A stretch of DNA of 64,000 bases from Pycnopodia helianthoides (Eukaryota > Echinodermata > Asteroidea > Forcipulatida > Asteriidae): assembly GCA_032158295.1 (NCBI GenBank), contig CM063259.1:11210575-11274574 (forward strand), in the 5' to 3' direction. The position numbers were made by a program, and so were the translations under genes. Below the pieces are notes generated by a model that did no database searches, was not told where the DNA came from, and was given only the letters and a program-made list of their open reading frames with translations. This document shows, piece by piece, positions 1 to 13,600 of the stretch; the stretch's first letter is position 1; each line of letters starts with the position of its first letter.

Positions 1-970
1 CAGAATGATATGTAAGAACCTGCGTAGAGAGCAAGTTATTAAAGCCTCTGGAATAGGGTATTTGCAAAACTGTGGTAAACAATGTATATTCTAGGCCAGA
101 GAGAAGGGCTTATTAAAAGAAAAAGAATGGGTTAATTGGGGGAAAAAAACTGAGAGAAAGAAGGGTAAAAAATAACTCAGTGGGGAGAACAGGTTCATTA
201 CAGTAACTGTGTTTATATTACATCAGAAAATAAGCAAACAGAAGTAAAAGAGGGGTGATGGGAAGTTATTTAACATCAGTGTTTGTGTTAAGTCCAGAGG
301 GTTGGACTGTCTGGAGTTGGTGAATCCAGTGTGATTCTCTGAGCTTGCGGTGTATGTCCATCACCATTGCAAGCCTCAAAATCACAGTTAGTTTAACATC
401 TTTGCTGATGTGACTATAGGGCTGTTGAAGTGGATGGAGACGGGGTACGGTTTCTTCGTCTTTATGAGAGAGACATGGTTCGCAAAGCGAAGACGGAGTT
501 TGGTTTTACAGGATGTTACAAAGACAACATGGGGTGTGTCATACTGGGAGTCGGTCTTGATAATGTAAGAAGACTCAGTGCTATGACTCCTCACTTATTT
601 TAATGTAGAGACACGCATTACATCTGGAGCTGGTACAGTTGTAACAACCCTGTATTTCTGTTAAGAGGATGTCTGGCCTGTACCCTTGGAGTGTGGCCCT
701 GACTAGGATTTCTTCGAGGTTTTTTTATGGCGGCGGAATGCAACCATGGGGCACTCAGTGATTGCTGAGCGTAACATTTTATCATTAGGATTGAGGGAAG
801 TTTGGGTGTTTGGGATTGAAGGTGGTGACCAGGGCAACTCTCCTGGTCGGTTTTTTGTTTATTCCCGTGTTGGTCAATAGAGTATGGCGAGGTATGCTGA
901 GGGCCATATTGATGGCAAGTTGGACACTTCGTTCTCTGTGGCCCCTAAAAACAAGGTGTTTCCTTGGGTC
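1..970 (-). pseudogene. Decayed Penelope-like element, 3' half (linker, GIY-YIG region, 3' UTR)
   Basis: This stretch aligns by eye to the PLE copy at about 61040-62175, in the same orientation. Shared landmarks are the 'ggttggactgtctg' block near 300, the 'gttcgcaaagcgaagac' block near 478, 'gcggcggaatgcaaccatgggg' near 731 and 'aacaaggtgtttcctt' near 949. It has many substitutions, several internal deletions and no long open frame; only a 68-codon remnant at 388-594 keeps endonuclease-end residues such as FNSP. The RT domain is absent, and similarity stops at about 970. It is much older than the two copies at the right end. It probably lies in an intron of the large gene, since the first traced exon begins mid-domain at 1243. 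The left boundary may be outside the window. Confidence 0.8.
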
Positions 971-1242
971 CTCTCTCTCTCTTTCTTTTGTTTTGCTAAC
1001 TTTTTAAAGTTTTGACAACAACATTATAAATTGTAGCCATGTAGACTTGTTTTTACTAGGTCGCAAACAATAACTAAAGAAAACTTTCCACTCCGTGTTT
1101 TAGTTTGTTATAAAATGCCGTCAAGTCCGTAATCAGCAGTGTCAACATAAATTATCTGACACCGAAAACAGATGCAGTATTAGAATGGTATTCAGCATTG
1201 ATTCAACTATCTACTAATCCAATGTGTTCACTTCCTCAAAAG

Positions 1243-4200
1243 ATATGTGGAAACTGGTACAACTGGTATGATTCAGATTCTGGTATTTCGTCGTACCTGT
1301 GGGCTGTTGGAACCAAACCGCTGTCGAGCAACGTTGTGAACTTTGTCAAAGTGTCTCACCGAGAGCATGGTGCCTGTTCGGGCTATGTGACCCTCCAGCA
1401 CGGCGAGACCTACCACTCAACGCTTGTAGCATTCCACGGTGGTTATGACAAGTTGAATGTTTCGGTTTCATCAAATGGAGGTAATTTTTACACAATGCTT
1501 TTATCCTTATCCTAATTCAGATAATCCCTCATTTTATCCAATTTGAAATCAACCAGTGGTTTTTTTTTCTTCTAATACTTCGTTTATCCTGCTTGAACCC
1601 TGCAAATTGTTAAAAGATCAACTTGAACGAAACTAACTATTATTGTGTTTGTGTTGTGGAAAGGTAAACGAGTGAGTAAGGTTTAAAATACAGAAAGTGG
1701 TACCCACTACAATTTATTTCATTATGTAACAAAAACAATTGTGATCGATTTTACGCTGGGCGAAAACGTACGGTTTTGCGAGAAGCCCTTAAGCGCATAG
1801 AAATCAAAACAACACTGTGACGTCATACTGTGGACTCGTTTAGTTTACCCCCACACAAACGTGTATTGTTACATGCAAAAAAAAAACATCTCTGAAGCGA
1901 TCGTCAAGCTGATCAAAATGTGGGGAAGCAGCGGTTCTCGGGAATATTACAGTGTTGATACAAGAAAAGGTTTTCCGTCAAGCACTTCTGATGGGAGTGA
2001 CATCTGCTTAAGTGACCAGGAGAGTTCTCAAGAAAGGGACAGGACAAAACGGGGGCATGCCGACGTTCATGGAGCCGAGCCTCACCGGTTCGAATAACTG
2101 GCAGCAAAAGCAAATCTTCTGATACAGTATGTTTCCATTCAGCAAATAAGAAGCCTTTTTGAGACCCTTGCATTTTTAAAGACTTAATTTGTGTCAGCAG
2201 TGATTGTAGTTTTTACGGATCAGGGTTGGTATTTCTTCTTATGTGTATAGGTGGTGATACGATTTATGCACAGCAAACAATGCTTCAACTAAGAAACGAT
2301 GAAATATTCATTGCCATTGAAGCCATATGGAGCCCCTGGGACGACAAAAATATTAACTACATAAACAGTTTGAGTCCTTTCAGTGCTCACGAAATTATTT
2401 TGTTCTATGAAAATAAATTAGTTTGTGCGTTCAAAATACATCGTTCTTAATAATTTTGGTTATTCGCAATCGTTTGAAAAGCACGAAATGATTTATAAAT
2501 AATTTTGTCCGATCTTTTGCAACAACGTGTTTCGATTTCTCTTAATTATTTATCTCTAGCGAAAACAAATAAATGATTCCAAAAGCACGATATGATCTTG
2601 CAAACATTTATTTTGAGCTTTTGTATAAACAATTTATTTCAAACTGCCGCAATAAATTATTTTAGTGCAAAAAACAAATTACCTTGAGCTTTCAAAATGA
2701 TTTCAAGCGAAATAGTTTTGACAGCACGAATCGATTTCACAATATTTGTTATAGCTTTTGCAATATTTTTGTTCGAGCTCTGGCAATAAATTAATAGTGC
2801 TTTTGAAATGATTTCGAGCGATATGATTTTTCGAGTTTTCGCAAGTACATAATAAACAAATGAAAAAGGCAAAAATTGTTTTAGTGATTTCGTTCAAGTT
2901 GATCCTTAAAGGCCATGTTCACTATTGGTAAGATCGAAAAACACAAATGTTAACAGATTCACACATAACTTACATGATTTAAAGTAAGTAATTCTGTCAC
3001 AAAGGTGTGGCAGGCCCATTTGATAGGTTAAGAGGGTCTGTTCTGCCTTATCTCAAAGATTTATGTTTGCTAAACCAGTCTGCTGTCGGCACAAGATCAC
3101 AAGACCTTCATTCACAAAAGCCCATTGAACCTAGAGCGGTCAGACACAACATGCCTTACCACCAAGCTGTGGTAGTGCTCTGTGGCTCGCGTGCCTCAGA
3201 GATAGGAGTTTGTGCATGACCTATGGGAATTTTTTTTCCGCCACCCCTCCTGACCAAATTGATGACCCCTGTTGATTGACACCCCTCCTAAAACGTGTGT
3301 ATTGGTACACTGCAGAATATCAAGAAGTATCACGGGGTTGGGATCTACCATTTTGAAATGGTTATTTTTTTCTTGATATGTGTCAGTGCTCTGTGGTTGG
3401 GTGCATCGCTGCAAGGTATTAAAATATATTTCTGCCTAAAAAGCTATCGTTTCTGAGAAATGGGTTAAAACAATAGTTTTTATCGCGCATGATAAAAACT
3501 CGATGTTTGAAAAAACAGAAAAATAGAAGGTCTCTTTTCACTATTTTCTCGTGACCTCGATGACCGATTGAGCTCAAACTTTCACAGGTTTGAGTGTTCA
3601 TGCATATGTTGAATCACACAAAATGTGGACACTGATTTTGAGCTGTTACCAAAAGTGTACAATACATTTAACTATGGTGTCGACAGAGCCACCCTTATAA
3701 AAAATTCAAATAATTGAAAAATAATCATTCTCCCGTGTTCAAAACCTTTACATAGATGTGAAATATTTAGAGCTTTTTGTTTTTATGGACACTACAAAAT
3801 TGCTAGGTCATTTATTGATAAATCGAGAATGACTTTACCCTCACTTGACTTTCATTTTTGAAACTGAAATGTTACTCCCGTATTTTGCCAGTGATTGTTG
3901 ATCTAACTCCACCAGTCCAAGGAAGCGTCTATGACGGCTTTCTTCCGGGCCCAACGGAACTCGAATTCTCCTCTAAACAAGCCACAGTGTCAGCTCAGTG
4001 GCAGGGATTCTCCGATCCCGAGTCTGGTATCGAAGACTACCAAGTCACAATTTACCGCAAGCACGATGACAGGTGGGTCTTGTCCATGTTTGTTATCGGT
4101 GCGATTTCCATTCAAACTGTTTTCTTAGTTTCAAAATGAATCAACATTCAAAGGCGTCTTTACGCATTGCCTAACATCGCAGAAATGGTTCAGAACACAC

Positions 4201-4688
4201 GTTTATTTACCCAGGTTATTTGTCAAAATGCAAGGTTGAGAGTAATGTTTGTGACTAATGCTCTAAAAATTGTTTGTAACTAATACCCTCTGGTATCAAC
4301 CTGAATGCCCAATGATTTGTATTTACAGTGATGATGAATGAATCAAAAGCATTAACTTAAAAAACAAGGTTTTCTTGACTTTAAAGCACAATGTATACAA
4401 CTCCAATTTAATATAATATTTTAATGATTTCTTCGTTTTATCAGTGAAAATGACACCAATGTATTTGAGGTTATCCATGAAGCCGAGTCGGTTGGCAATG
4501 ATGTCGTTTCAATTGAGTGGCATCATTTCCATCTTCACCACAAGGACCAGGTTTACATCAACCTACGTACGATCAACCAGGCTGTCAATCACATTGATAC
4601 TCCAACCAATGGTTTCCTTGTTGACTTGACTCCTCCCATACTACGATCCCTTGGAGATGGACTTGTTGGACATGATGCAGACTTCCAG
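1243..4688 (+). CDS. Giant gene exons 1-3: FN3-like repeats 1-3
   Basis: Exons: 1243-1480 (phase 0 to 1), 3892-4072 (1 to 2), 4445-4688 (2 to 0). Exon 1 starts at the W of an FN3-like domain (NWYNWYDSDSGISSYLWAVG) after a good branch point (tactaat, 1212-1218) and an AAG acceptor. Across the 2.4-kb intron the frame rejoins at 'SNG|VIVDLTPP', the usual end of one repeat and start of the next. Exon 2 carries 'VYDGFLPGP' and 'WQGFSDPESGI'. Exon 3 ends a repeat and starts another with 'VDLTPP'. The earlier part of repeat 1 must come from upstream exons outside the window or lost to the PLE insertion. Confidence 0.8.
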
Positions 4689-7600
4689 GTTGGTACTTTC
4701 CAGTGTAGTTGACAATCTCTACAGTCTAAAAAATCTCTGGTCAGAATTGACCCCGATTCCGGGATCCCGTGATGACTGACCCATTGCTGGATCATAATGA
4801 CCCAGAATCTGTTCATTACCAAGAAACTGGTAAAACTTACCTGGAATTCTGACACGGAAGTTTCTACTTCAGTACTCATTAGCTAAAAACCAAGCTCCGA
4901 TTGAGAGCATTCTTGTATATCCGATTCCTTCAAGAACTGGTGAGCAGGATGAGCTTAAATCCTTACGAGAGTCTATAGGTATTGCACGGGCAACCAGTTT
5001 CTGGTCATCTAGAAAAAGAAAAGAAAATCTTATGTTAATGTTCACATACTTGTCTTTGGTGGCAGTATAGAACGCTGGCCAATGGTTGGAAAACTTATCA
5101 TGTGCTACTGAGTGTCCCCTTATCATTCTTTATAGTTTGGTTGCCTAACATGTAAAAACTTCCCTAATAATTAGGACAGGGTAAAACGTTCCACACAAAA
5201 AGATGTCTGCCCGGTTTTAGATTGATAATTTATATATACAACTTCGAAGCTATTATTAGCTTTTCTTCCAAATACTATATATTTGGTTTATTTATTATAA
5301 TTGATTAAAACATATTTACACAGGATACGTATATCAGCTCAGAGGCTGTTTTACATTATGGTCCTGTTTAAAAGAACAAAAAAAACAATTTAAAACTATC
5401 AAACGAGCAAAAAATAGCATATAAAACAAAGGAAAACACTAGCAAGTTAAACGAGGGAAAATACACGTAATATATACATAAAAGAACAAACAACTTTAGA
5501 TACACCTTCCTATACTTAATTTTAAAGCTACCAATAGATGAGGCAATCTGAACATGAGCAGGTGTTTGGTGTCCAACAATTGCATATTGGAAGGACTGGT
5601 AAGTGACCTTGCCATGCTGAATGACTTTCACTTCAGGACAATACAGTATGTAAGTACAGCACACATGAACAGTCCTACCAGAGCTCAATTTCACGAAGAG
5701 ATTTTACAACAGATAAAAACTAAAAATTAAGATTGATCTTGAGATTGATTTTTAGTGCGATTAAATATTATTTGCTGTGCGAAGTTTGCTTTTAAATTAA
5801 AATAACCCACTTGGTGGTAATACTGCAACTCACGATGAATCTTAGTGCTTCGTTAAAACGATCCACTTTGAGTCAAGTTATACGTCTTAGTTATAAATCT
5901 TAATTGTATTTCGTGTTTGCTACAGAAACACAGTGATAGCCTTGCTGTTCATTGGGACTACTTCGATGAAGAATCAGGCATCGCATTTTTTGAGTTTGCT
6001 ATTTATGAAATGCAATATGGTAAAAAACGGAAGATTTTCCCAAAAGGTAAGGTTTATAATATATATTTTGTTTAAAGAAAACATTTAAAACTGTTTTTTT
6101 TTTTTTTTTTGTAAAGGTATACTCTGTGTCGCGGTCACGTATTATTTCAAGTTGTCATCAAATTATTTGTCTTGTTTAAACCTTGAAGTTAGTAAAATAA
6201 CAAAACATTCAATAATAACATTTAATTTTAAGATGGTCTTTTCTTGTTAAACAGATATTATGGTATGATAAAACTTTACTTCCACTGTAAATTTTACAGT
6301 GGAAGTAAGTTTTTATCATGCCATAGTATACTTTAACAGTGCAGTAAAGTTACCCATTTTTATACACTCCCACTAATCGTGTCAGATAACAACTGACACT
6401 ATGTAACTGCGTGCACGCGGGCATATTATACAAATACACAAAATGACCCCAAGTATTCCAAACTTCTTTCAGACAGTCCAGAAATTGTATAACAGTTCCC
6501 ACAACATATTCCCCTTGTACCTACTTGGCATCCCCATTGTTTCACTGACAACACTTATGCTCGACTGAATAGAGGCCAATACATCAAGACCTATTGCTCC
6601 ATTCACGCAGTCAATTGCCTTCAAAAGCTCCACCCCACTTCCCCAAGGTTTGCCAGACCAGAAAAAAAAATATATGCAGGCTTTGATAAACACTAGCTGG
6701 CAACCATTCCAGTCTGTCATGAGATACATTCACTGATAAAAGCTTGAATGACAGCTTCAAATACCCCCAACTGCCCCTTTGCTAAGGCTATAGCGCACAA
6801 GGCAACAGGAAAACCACTGGGGGTCACTGACTTGCTCGATTGTTTTTTGCTCTGCCTGGGTGAACAATGAATCAAGGCAACTCAAACTGTTCAGTTTGTT
6901 TCTCGAGTGTATAATGAAGGAAGTCAGGAAAAATTTAGTTTTTCACAAAATTAATCAGTGGAGTAAAAACTGGCAGTAAGTGATGGGCTCTTCCCTTTAA
7001 CGCAGGGTTTAAATTATAAATATATGCTGATTTTTTAGCAGCATCTTCTTTTACCTTTTCAGACTTGGATCCAAATAGCTTTGAGAAGATAGGAGACGTT
7101 AATACCAATTCCCACGTACAAAGTGGATTGTCACTTCGTGTGGGGGCCATCTACGTCACACGAATCAAGGCTCAGAACCAGGCTAAACTGATAGCATCAC
7201 ATGAAACTAGCGGTATCAGGGTAGACCCTACGCCACCTGTGGTAGGTGGAGATAATTATTAGACAGCTAAGTGCCAGTTAAAAATAATCACTCAACTAAC
7301 TATTTTAAAGACATTCGGTCAATTTTTTTAAGGCAGGTCACACCATCCTAGGCACAGATTCGTTGTTTACTTTCTAATATAATTTACAAAGTGTCACTGC
7401 AAGAAAACGTAAAAAGTTAAAATGACATGTTCACGATCCTAATCCTTATTTTATATTTCTGTTTAAGATGAGGTACGTACGAGGTGGGAATCTAGATGGA
7501 GCGGTTGAAGACGTTATCCACGGATACCTATTCCAAAATAGTCGTTCCACTATTCAGGCTTCTTGGCTTGGAGTTGATGGTCAAAGTGGTATTAAGAACT

Positions 7601-10600
7601 ACTGGGTTGCGGTTGGAACAGCTCCAAGTAAGACATAATTAAACTGTAGCTTGAACTTGAGTAGAACTCAGTGTTTCTGGAAAGAGTTTTATTGTAATTT
7701 GTATGTGTGCGTGTGTGTTTGCTTGTTGTTTACTGACTGAATAGGTTTTTCGGTCTATTTGTTGTGTTGGGATGTTTTATTTGTTTTGGAGGGTATTTGT
7801 TTTTGTTTGTTTGTTTGTTTGTTTGTTTGTTGGGGTGTTTGTTTGTTTGTTTGTTTGTTTGTTTGTTTGTTTGTTTGGTTTTGGTGTTTGTTTGTCTTTT
7901 TTGTTTGTGTATGGGGTGTTTCTTGGTGTGTTTGTTTGTTCAATTGTTTGGGTATTTGTTTGCTCGTCGTTTGTGGGTTCTTGGAGATTGGTTATGAATC
8001 AATTTACTGAAACTCATGCTTTGAGGTTGTATTCTGATCTAGAAAATTCACTTGTCGTTTGCAAGACCTCTATTTCCTCCGTGGATTGTTATTATAAATC
8101 AAAAATTCGTTACCCTCAATTCCTTTCCTAGATACTGAAGACATCGAACCCTTCACAGCACAAGGGCCAAAAAGGAATGGTGTCTTGCTGAACCTTGACC
8201 TCCAACTCAATGACCAATCAACATGTAGCGATGAAGAGTTTACCGCGGACTGCCACCCCGTCTTTTACGTATGCGTGAAGAGCGAGAATGGTGCGGGGGC
8301 CTTCAGTGACGTAATTTGCTCCTCACCAATCAGAGTTGTTGAAGAGGATCAGACAGGTATGTTAAGCAGACACAACTTTTGATGGGGTATGCAGCTGCAT
8401 CTGTGCAACCTGGGATAATAAAAACATACCTGTTTACTTGTGCATTCATACTTTCATATCTTAGGTTTAATTGTCCATGACTCAATGAGTTGTAACAACA
8501 TATTAAAGACTCGTGAAAAGAAACGTGGACTTTCTCGTAATTTGTTGGCAGCGGTAAACTTCATGTACATCAACATGTATTAAATAATTGTGTTTGTTAT
8601 GACATCCTTGCGTTAATGTTCTCCATTACAGGTTATGTAACAGATGGACCAACCATGCTTCAGGATGTAGACTCTCAACAAGAGAGAACAACTGTTACAG
8701 TTTGGTTCGATGACTTTGACGTAAGATTGCGATACATGAAACCATTTTTATTTCATATTTCAAATCTACAGAAAGGCATTATATTGAAATACTTTTTATT
8801 TCTGTCAATTGTTATGATGTGACGAAGTTATAGTATATAACTGTTCTTGTTTTTACAGAGCCAGCTGCATGGTATATCTTACTATGAGTGGGCTGTCGGT
8901 ACGAGCCCTGGAGGCGAGGACATCCAACCTTTGACGTCAGATGGAGTAGTGCCTGGAAGTGACCCTGACATGCCGGGTAATCATATTCAATCAGTTTTGT
9001 CTTCTTCTGAGAAACAACTTCGACAAATGATGCGCTTTCTTTCAAAATAAGCATCAACTTTTAAAGAACACTGTGACGCTAGTTTGAGGTGTTTTACATG
9101 TTATATTTAACAGGTCTTGCTGGGCAGGGCAAGGCGCAGTCTCCACTGCCCCTCAAGCATGGCGTGACGTATTACAGCACCGTCCGTGCCATCACCAACG
9201 GTGACAATGTCTTGGAAACTGTCTCCAGTGGTTTCACGGTAGATGTTACACCACCAAACATTAACATCACTGACTTTGGGCAATATGACACAACTATCGA
9301 TTTGGTGAGTAGAAAAACTATTGTGATAGAAATGTGTTGATACTTGGAATCATGATTGTTTAGTAAATGTTAAAACATTACAACAAAGTTACTTCTCTTT
9401 CATATACATTCGTTTTTATAAAACTAATTACAAAATTCAATATACCTTTAGAGAGGACCTTTCATTTTCAGCTCTTTTATTTGTTACACATTTACTCTAG
9501 GGCTTTGGTGGTGTCAAACTGTTTCAATCCACTGCTGACTTTATTGATGCCCTGTGGGATGTGGACGACTTGGAGAGTAACCTCATTGCAACATATTTTT
9601 CCGTGGGACAGTATGCAGGAGCTATGGATGTGTTTCCTCTGACACAACTAAACAATTCCTACATTCCTTCGTCTATGGTAAAACCTGCTCACAGAGGTGA
9701 TTTGGTTAACAACAATTCAAATCTATCAAACCATTTAATAATCATTGTTTGTCCCAATCAAGCTCATTTGCATGCAAATTATTATTTCACATTAATCTGA
9801 TGAATTAAGCATGTCTTTAAAACCCCAACTTTATCTAAGCATGGTGGACCTATCAACATTAATCTTGTAATATGTGAGAAACCTCTTCAAGAAAAGGTGT
9901 AATCCTGCTAGTAACCGAAGATTGTTTGTTTTCCTTTGTTTGATGTCAGGTTTGCCGAATATTCTGACTGTCAATGCCATCAACAGTGTTGGGCTGAAGC
10001 AAACATTTTTTACTACCAGTTTAACTGTAGATACCACTCCACCAAGTGCTGGTAAGGTATGTATCCCACATGCAAACTATTCAACCATTTTACACAGCTA
10101 CACAGGTTGTTTATGGAATTATGAGTTTTCATAGTGGCTTATACTTTGTCTCCTGAAAGGTCTTGTGTCCATCTTTCATACATGCAAAAAGTGCTCTCGA
10201 GTGCAGCTGGACGGATTTCCTAGATGCCGAGTCAAGAATTGAGTATATAAGGTTTCTTGTCGGCACTGCAGAGGGTCAAGAAGATGTGTTTGCGTCAGAC
10301 ATATTACCTAGCTATATGACACACTACAGTGCCTCAGGTAAGAAAACTCAAGAAGGAAGCTCTTTTTAAATGCAGTTTCAAGTGGGGGGAAATACATTTT
10401 CGTTTTACCTTTAAAAATACAATTCTTTTTAATGAAAACTATTATACTTTTCTTTGTTTATTCTTTATGTCGGCCACCCTGTTTGGCAGTTATTTTTCAA
10501 TACACTGTATCTTTAACAATTTTAAAATTCTTTTGCAGATTTAGACTTGATACATAACAAACTCTATTTTGTCACCATCGAGGCTTTCAACGCCGTCAGC

Positions 10601-13600
10601 CAGAGTACGTTTGCTTTCTCTAAACCCATTGAGATCGATGACACCCCGCCCTCATATGGCGTTGTAGTGGAGCTTCCTGGTGTTTATAAATTGAATCAAA
10701 GCAAGTCAGAGAAGCAGCTGAGCTGGGATTGCAGTAACAAGGACGAGTGTTTACGTCTGGATGGAGAGTGTCTGGAGTCCATCACCCAGATGCAGATCAT
10801 ATGGGAACCTTTCAAAGATGAAGACACTAAGATCACTAAGTATGAAATAGCATTAGGCACTACACCAGGAGGAACTCAGATCAAATCATTTTATGAGGTG
10901 GACAGGTACCAGACTTCAGAGCTTATAACCAATCTTGATATGAGCGATGTGCGTAGAGTGTATGCCACAGTGAGAGGATACAATGAAGCTGGTTTGACCA
11001 GCACGGCAGTCTCTAACGGCATCTTCGTCAGTCGATTCAGTGCAGGACTTCAACCGCTAAGACCTTTCACAATCAAAGATGGAGTCACTTCCAAAGACCT
11101 CCATGACCTGAACTTTCAGACATCTTTGACTGACCTAAGTGCGTCTTGGGATTTCAGTGGAGACCCTTGTCCAATCAGGAAGTACGAGTGGGCTATTTAT
11201 AGAATTGACGGATTGCAAAGTCAGCCACTGACAGATGTTGGAGGTAATAATACTAAAATAATTAAATTTTATCTGATGGCCCGATTTATATCCGTCCGAT
11301 ATCATTTGCCATGATAAGCATATTTTTGATAAAAGCTTTAAGGAATCTGCCATTGAAAAACACATCAAAACAGTTTTGAATCTGTGTAGAAGAAGCAAAA
11401 CCGGGTTATTCTAGAAGGAAATAATAGGTAAATAAGAAATCGACCCTTCGACCTCCACAGCCCACAACCCCATCGACCCCTCAACCTACTCACCCATATG
11501 CGAACCGAGTTTCAAATTTCGGACCTCGTTTTACGGTCCCGATTTAAAATGCTGAATACGATCATAAATTTTGTCATGTACAGCTACATGTGATCGACAG
11601 CTGAACTCGGAAGAATTGCCTCCTGACACAGTTTTTATTGTGTGCTTTTTATTTTGTTTTTTCATTACCGTCATATAGAACAAGACGAAAACTATCGTTT
11701 GTCTGTGCCTGTCAGGGAGTGATATTATTGCCCAATCACGATGCCGGAAATAACGAGCAATTCGGTCGAGTCAGATAGTGTCGTCCTAAAAACGTGTACA
11801 GTCGTTCATTATGAAGAATCGCGCCCTGAAGGAGCTAGCATGAATCAAACATTACCTTCTGATTGCTATGAAAACCCCTACTCGGGGAGGGTACAACTTG
11901 GGTTGCAGCATTTATCAATACTAGGTTTTGCAACACCATTGCCATGGAGGAAGCCCCATGATTCATCACGTGTGCACCAACGACGCTACGGGGTTGCTTG
12001 CGAGGCACAGATTGATGTTGTTTTGCTCTGTTTTTTCTTACGGGGCACTTAAAGGGACAGGTATAAAAAAAAAAATTAAAAAGGTAAAACAAATTTTAAA
12101 AAATATGTCGTTCCCTCGAAATAGTATTTTGTGACATCGAAATACTGTTTCGTTCCCACAAAATATTATTTCGTTTCCTCGAAATATTATTTCGTTCCCT
12201 CGAAATATCATTTCGTTACCTTAAAGTATTATTTCGTTCCCTCGAAATACTATTTCGTTCCCTCGAATTATTATTTTGTTCCCTGAATTATTATTTTGAG
12301 AGAACGAGATAGATTAGTTCGATCTAACGAATTAATTTATTTCGTTCCTTCGAAATAATTTTGTTCCCACGAAATCATTTCGTTCCTCCGAAATCGTTTC
12401 GTTCCCTAAAAAACATTGTGTTACCACGAAATATTATTTCGTTACCTCGAAATCCTTTAACTGCTACGGAGTCCAAGACATTCCGTTTCAAGAAAAAGTG
12501 GTATTCAAGCGTTTTTGTTCTTATTTAAAAAAAATCCCTTCCATTTATATTGATATTTTCCAGACCGCACTTCAGACACAAACACAAACATTGAAATGAT
12601 AGACGGCGAGACGTATTACACCGTGGTGCGGGCTACCAACGCTCTGAACATACCAGTCACACTCCGCTCTGATGGAATCACCGTGAAACGAGACCCACTG
12701 ATACCTGGTCATGTTTACGATGGTCTCCTTGTAGGCTTTGATCAAACCTACCAAAAAGAAACGACACCATATCAGCAAGCTGGAGTGGGTTTGGTCATGG
12801 GGTACCACTAAAAGAGACCATTGAACATACAGGTAAATCCTGGATTACTGGTATAAGCAGATTGAGATAAATAGCTATTTCGTCGTACATTATAAACAAA
12901 TTGTCAATTCTCACATACCGTTTGAATTATGTTGGGTTGTAAATTCAGGAAATGCTGAGATGACCAAAGACCATGAAACAGAGCAGGCTGTTTACTATTA
13001 TGAGGTTGCAGTGGGCACAGATCGTCGCTACCCAAAGACTAGAGACAACACAGTACCATTCACTAACGTTGGTCAGAAAACAACGGTCACTTTCAATAAC
13101 CTTGATCTGGCGCTGACTGCGACGTACTATGTGACGGTCAGAGGATATAGTGCAAGCTTCTCCACTGCTGAGGTCACGTCAACTGGGATACAAGCTGGTG
13201 TGGAAAGTAAAGTGTTTGGTACGTTAAGTCCTTCCTTTTCCATTCTTTGTGTTGTATACATCGATTGGCAAGAAAAGTTTCCTGATCATGAGGTTGGTAA
13301 GAAGATAATTTATTTATGCGTAATAATTTACTGTTAAAGGAAAATGACAGAATTAGTAAGAAAAAAAAATCGTAAGATATACTCTTTGATCACAGATTTA
13401 CATAAAACTTACACGGTCTAATGATGATGATAGTAGAAAACATCCCTTGAAATACTTCTGTCTGAAATGCCATAATTTGATGGGAAATGAATAAACTAAT
13501 TTTCCGATTGGAGTTTATCGCTCAGTAAGCGTTTTATTTATTTGTTGAATCTATATGATTTCATGAAAATGTGTAATCGGTCTTTCACTATTTTCTCGTG

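Noticed and set aside
1861..2450. Small open frames (1861-2097, 2226-2450) as missing exons of the giant gene
   Set aside because: Exon 1 joins exon 2 in phase and within the domain without them; no repeat motif and no suitable splice sites.
7759..8131. Cys/Leu/Val/Phe-rich open frames of 62-119 codons on both strands
   Set aside because: Produced by the GTTT microsatellite; low-complexity translation, no splice logic.
12110..12455. CRISPR-like array
   Set aside because: Units are contiguous without unique spacers, and the genome is animal.
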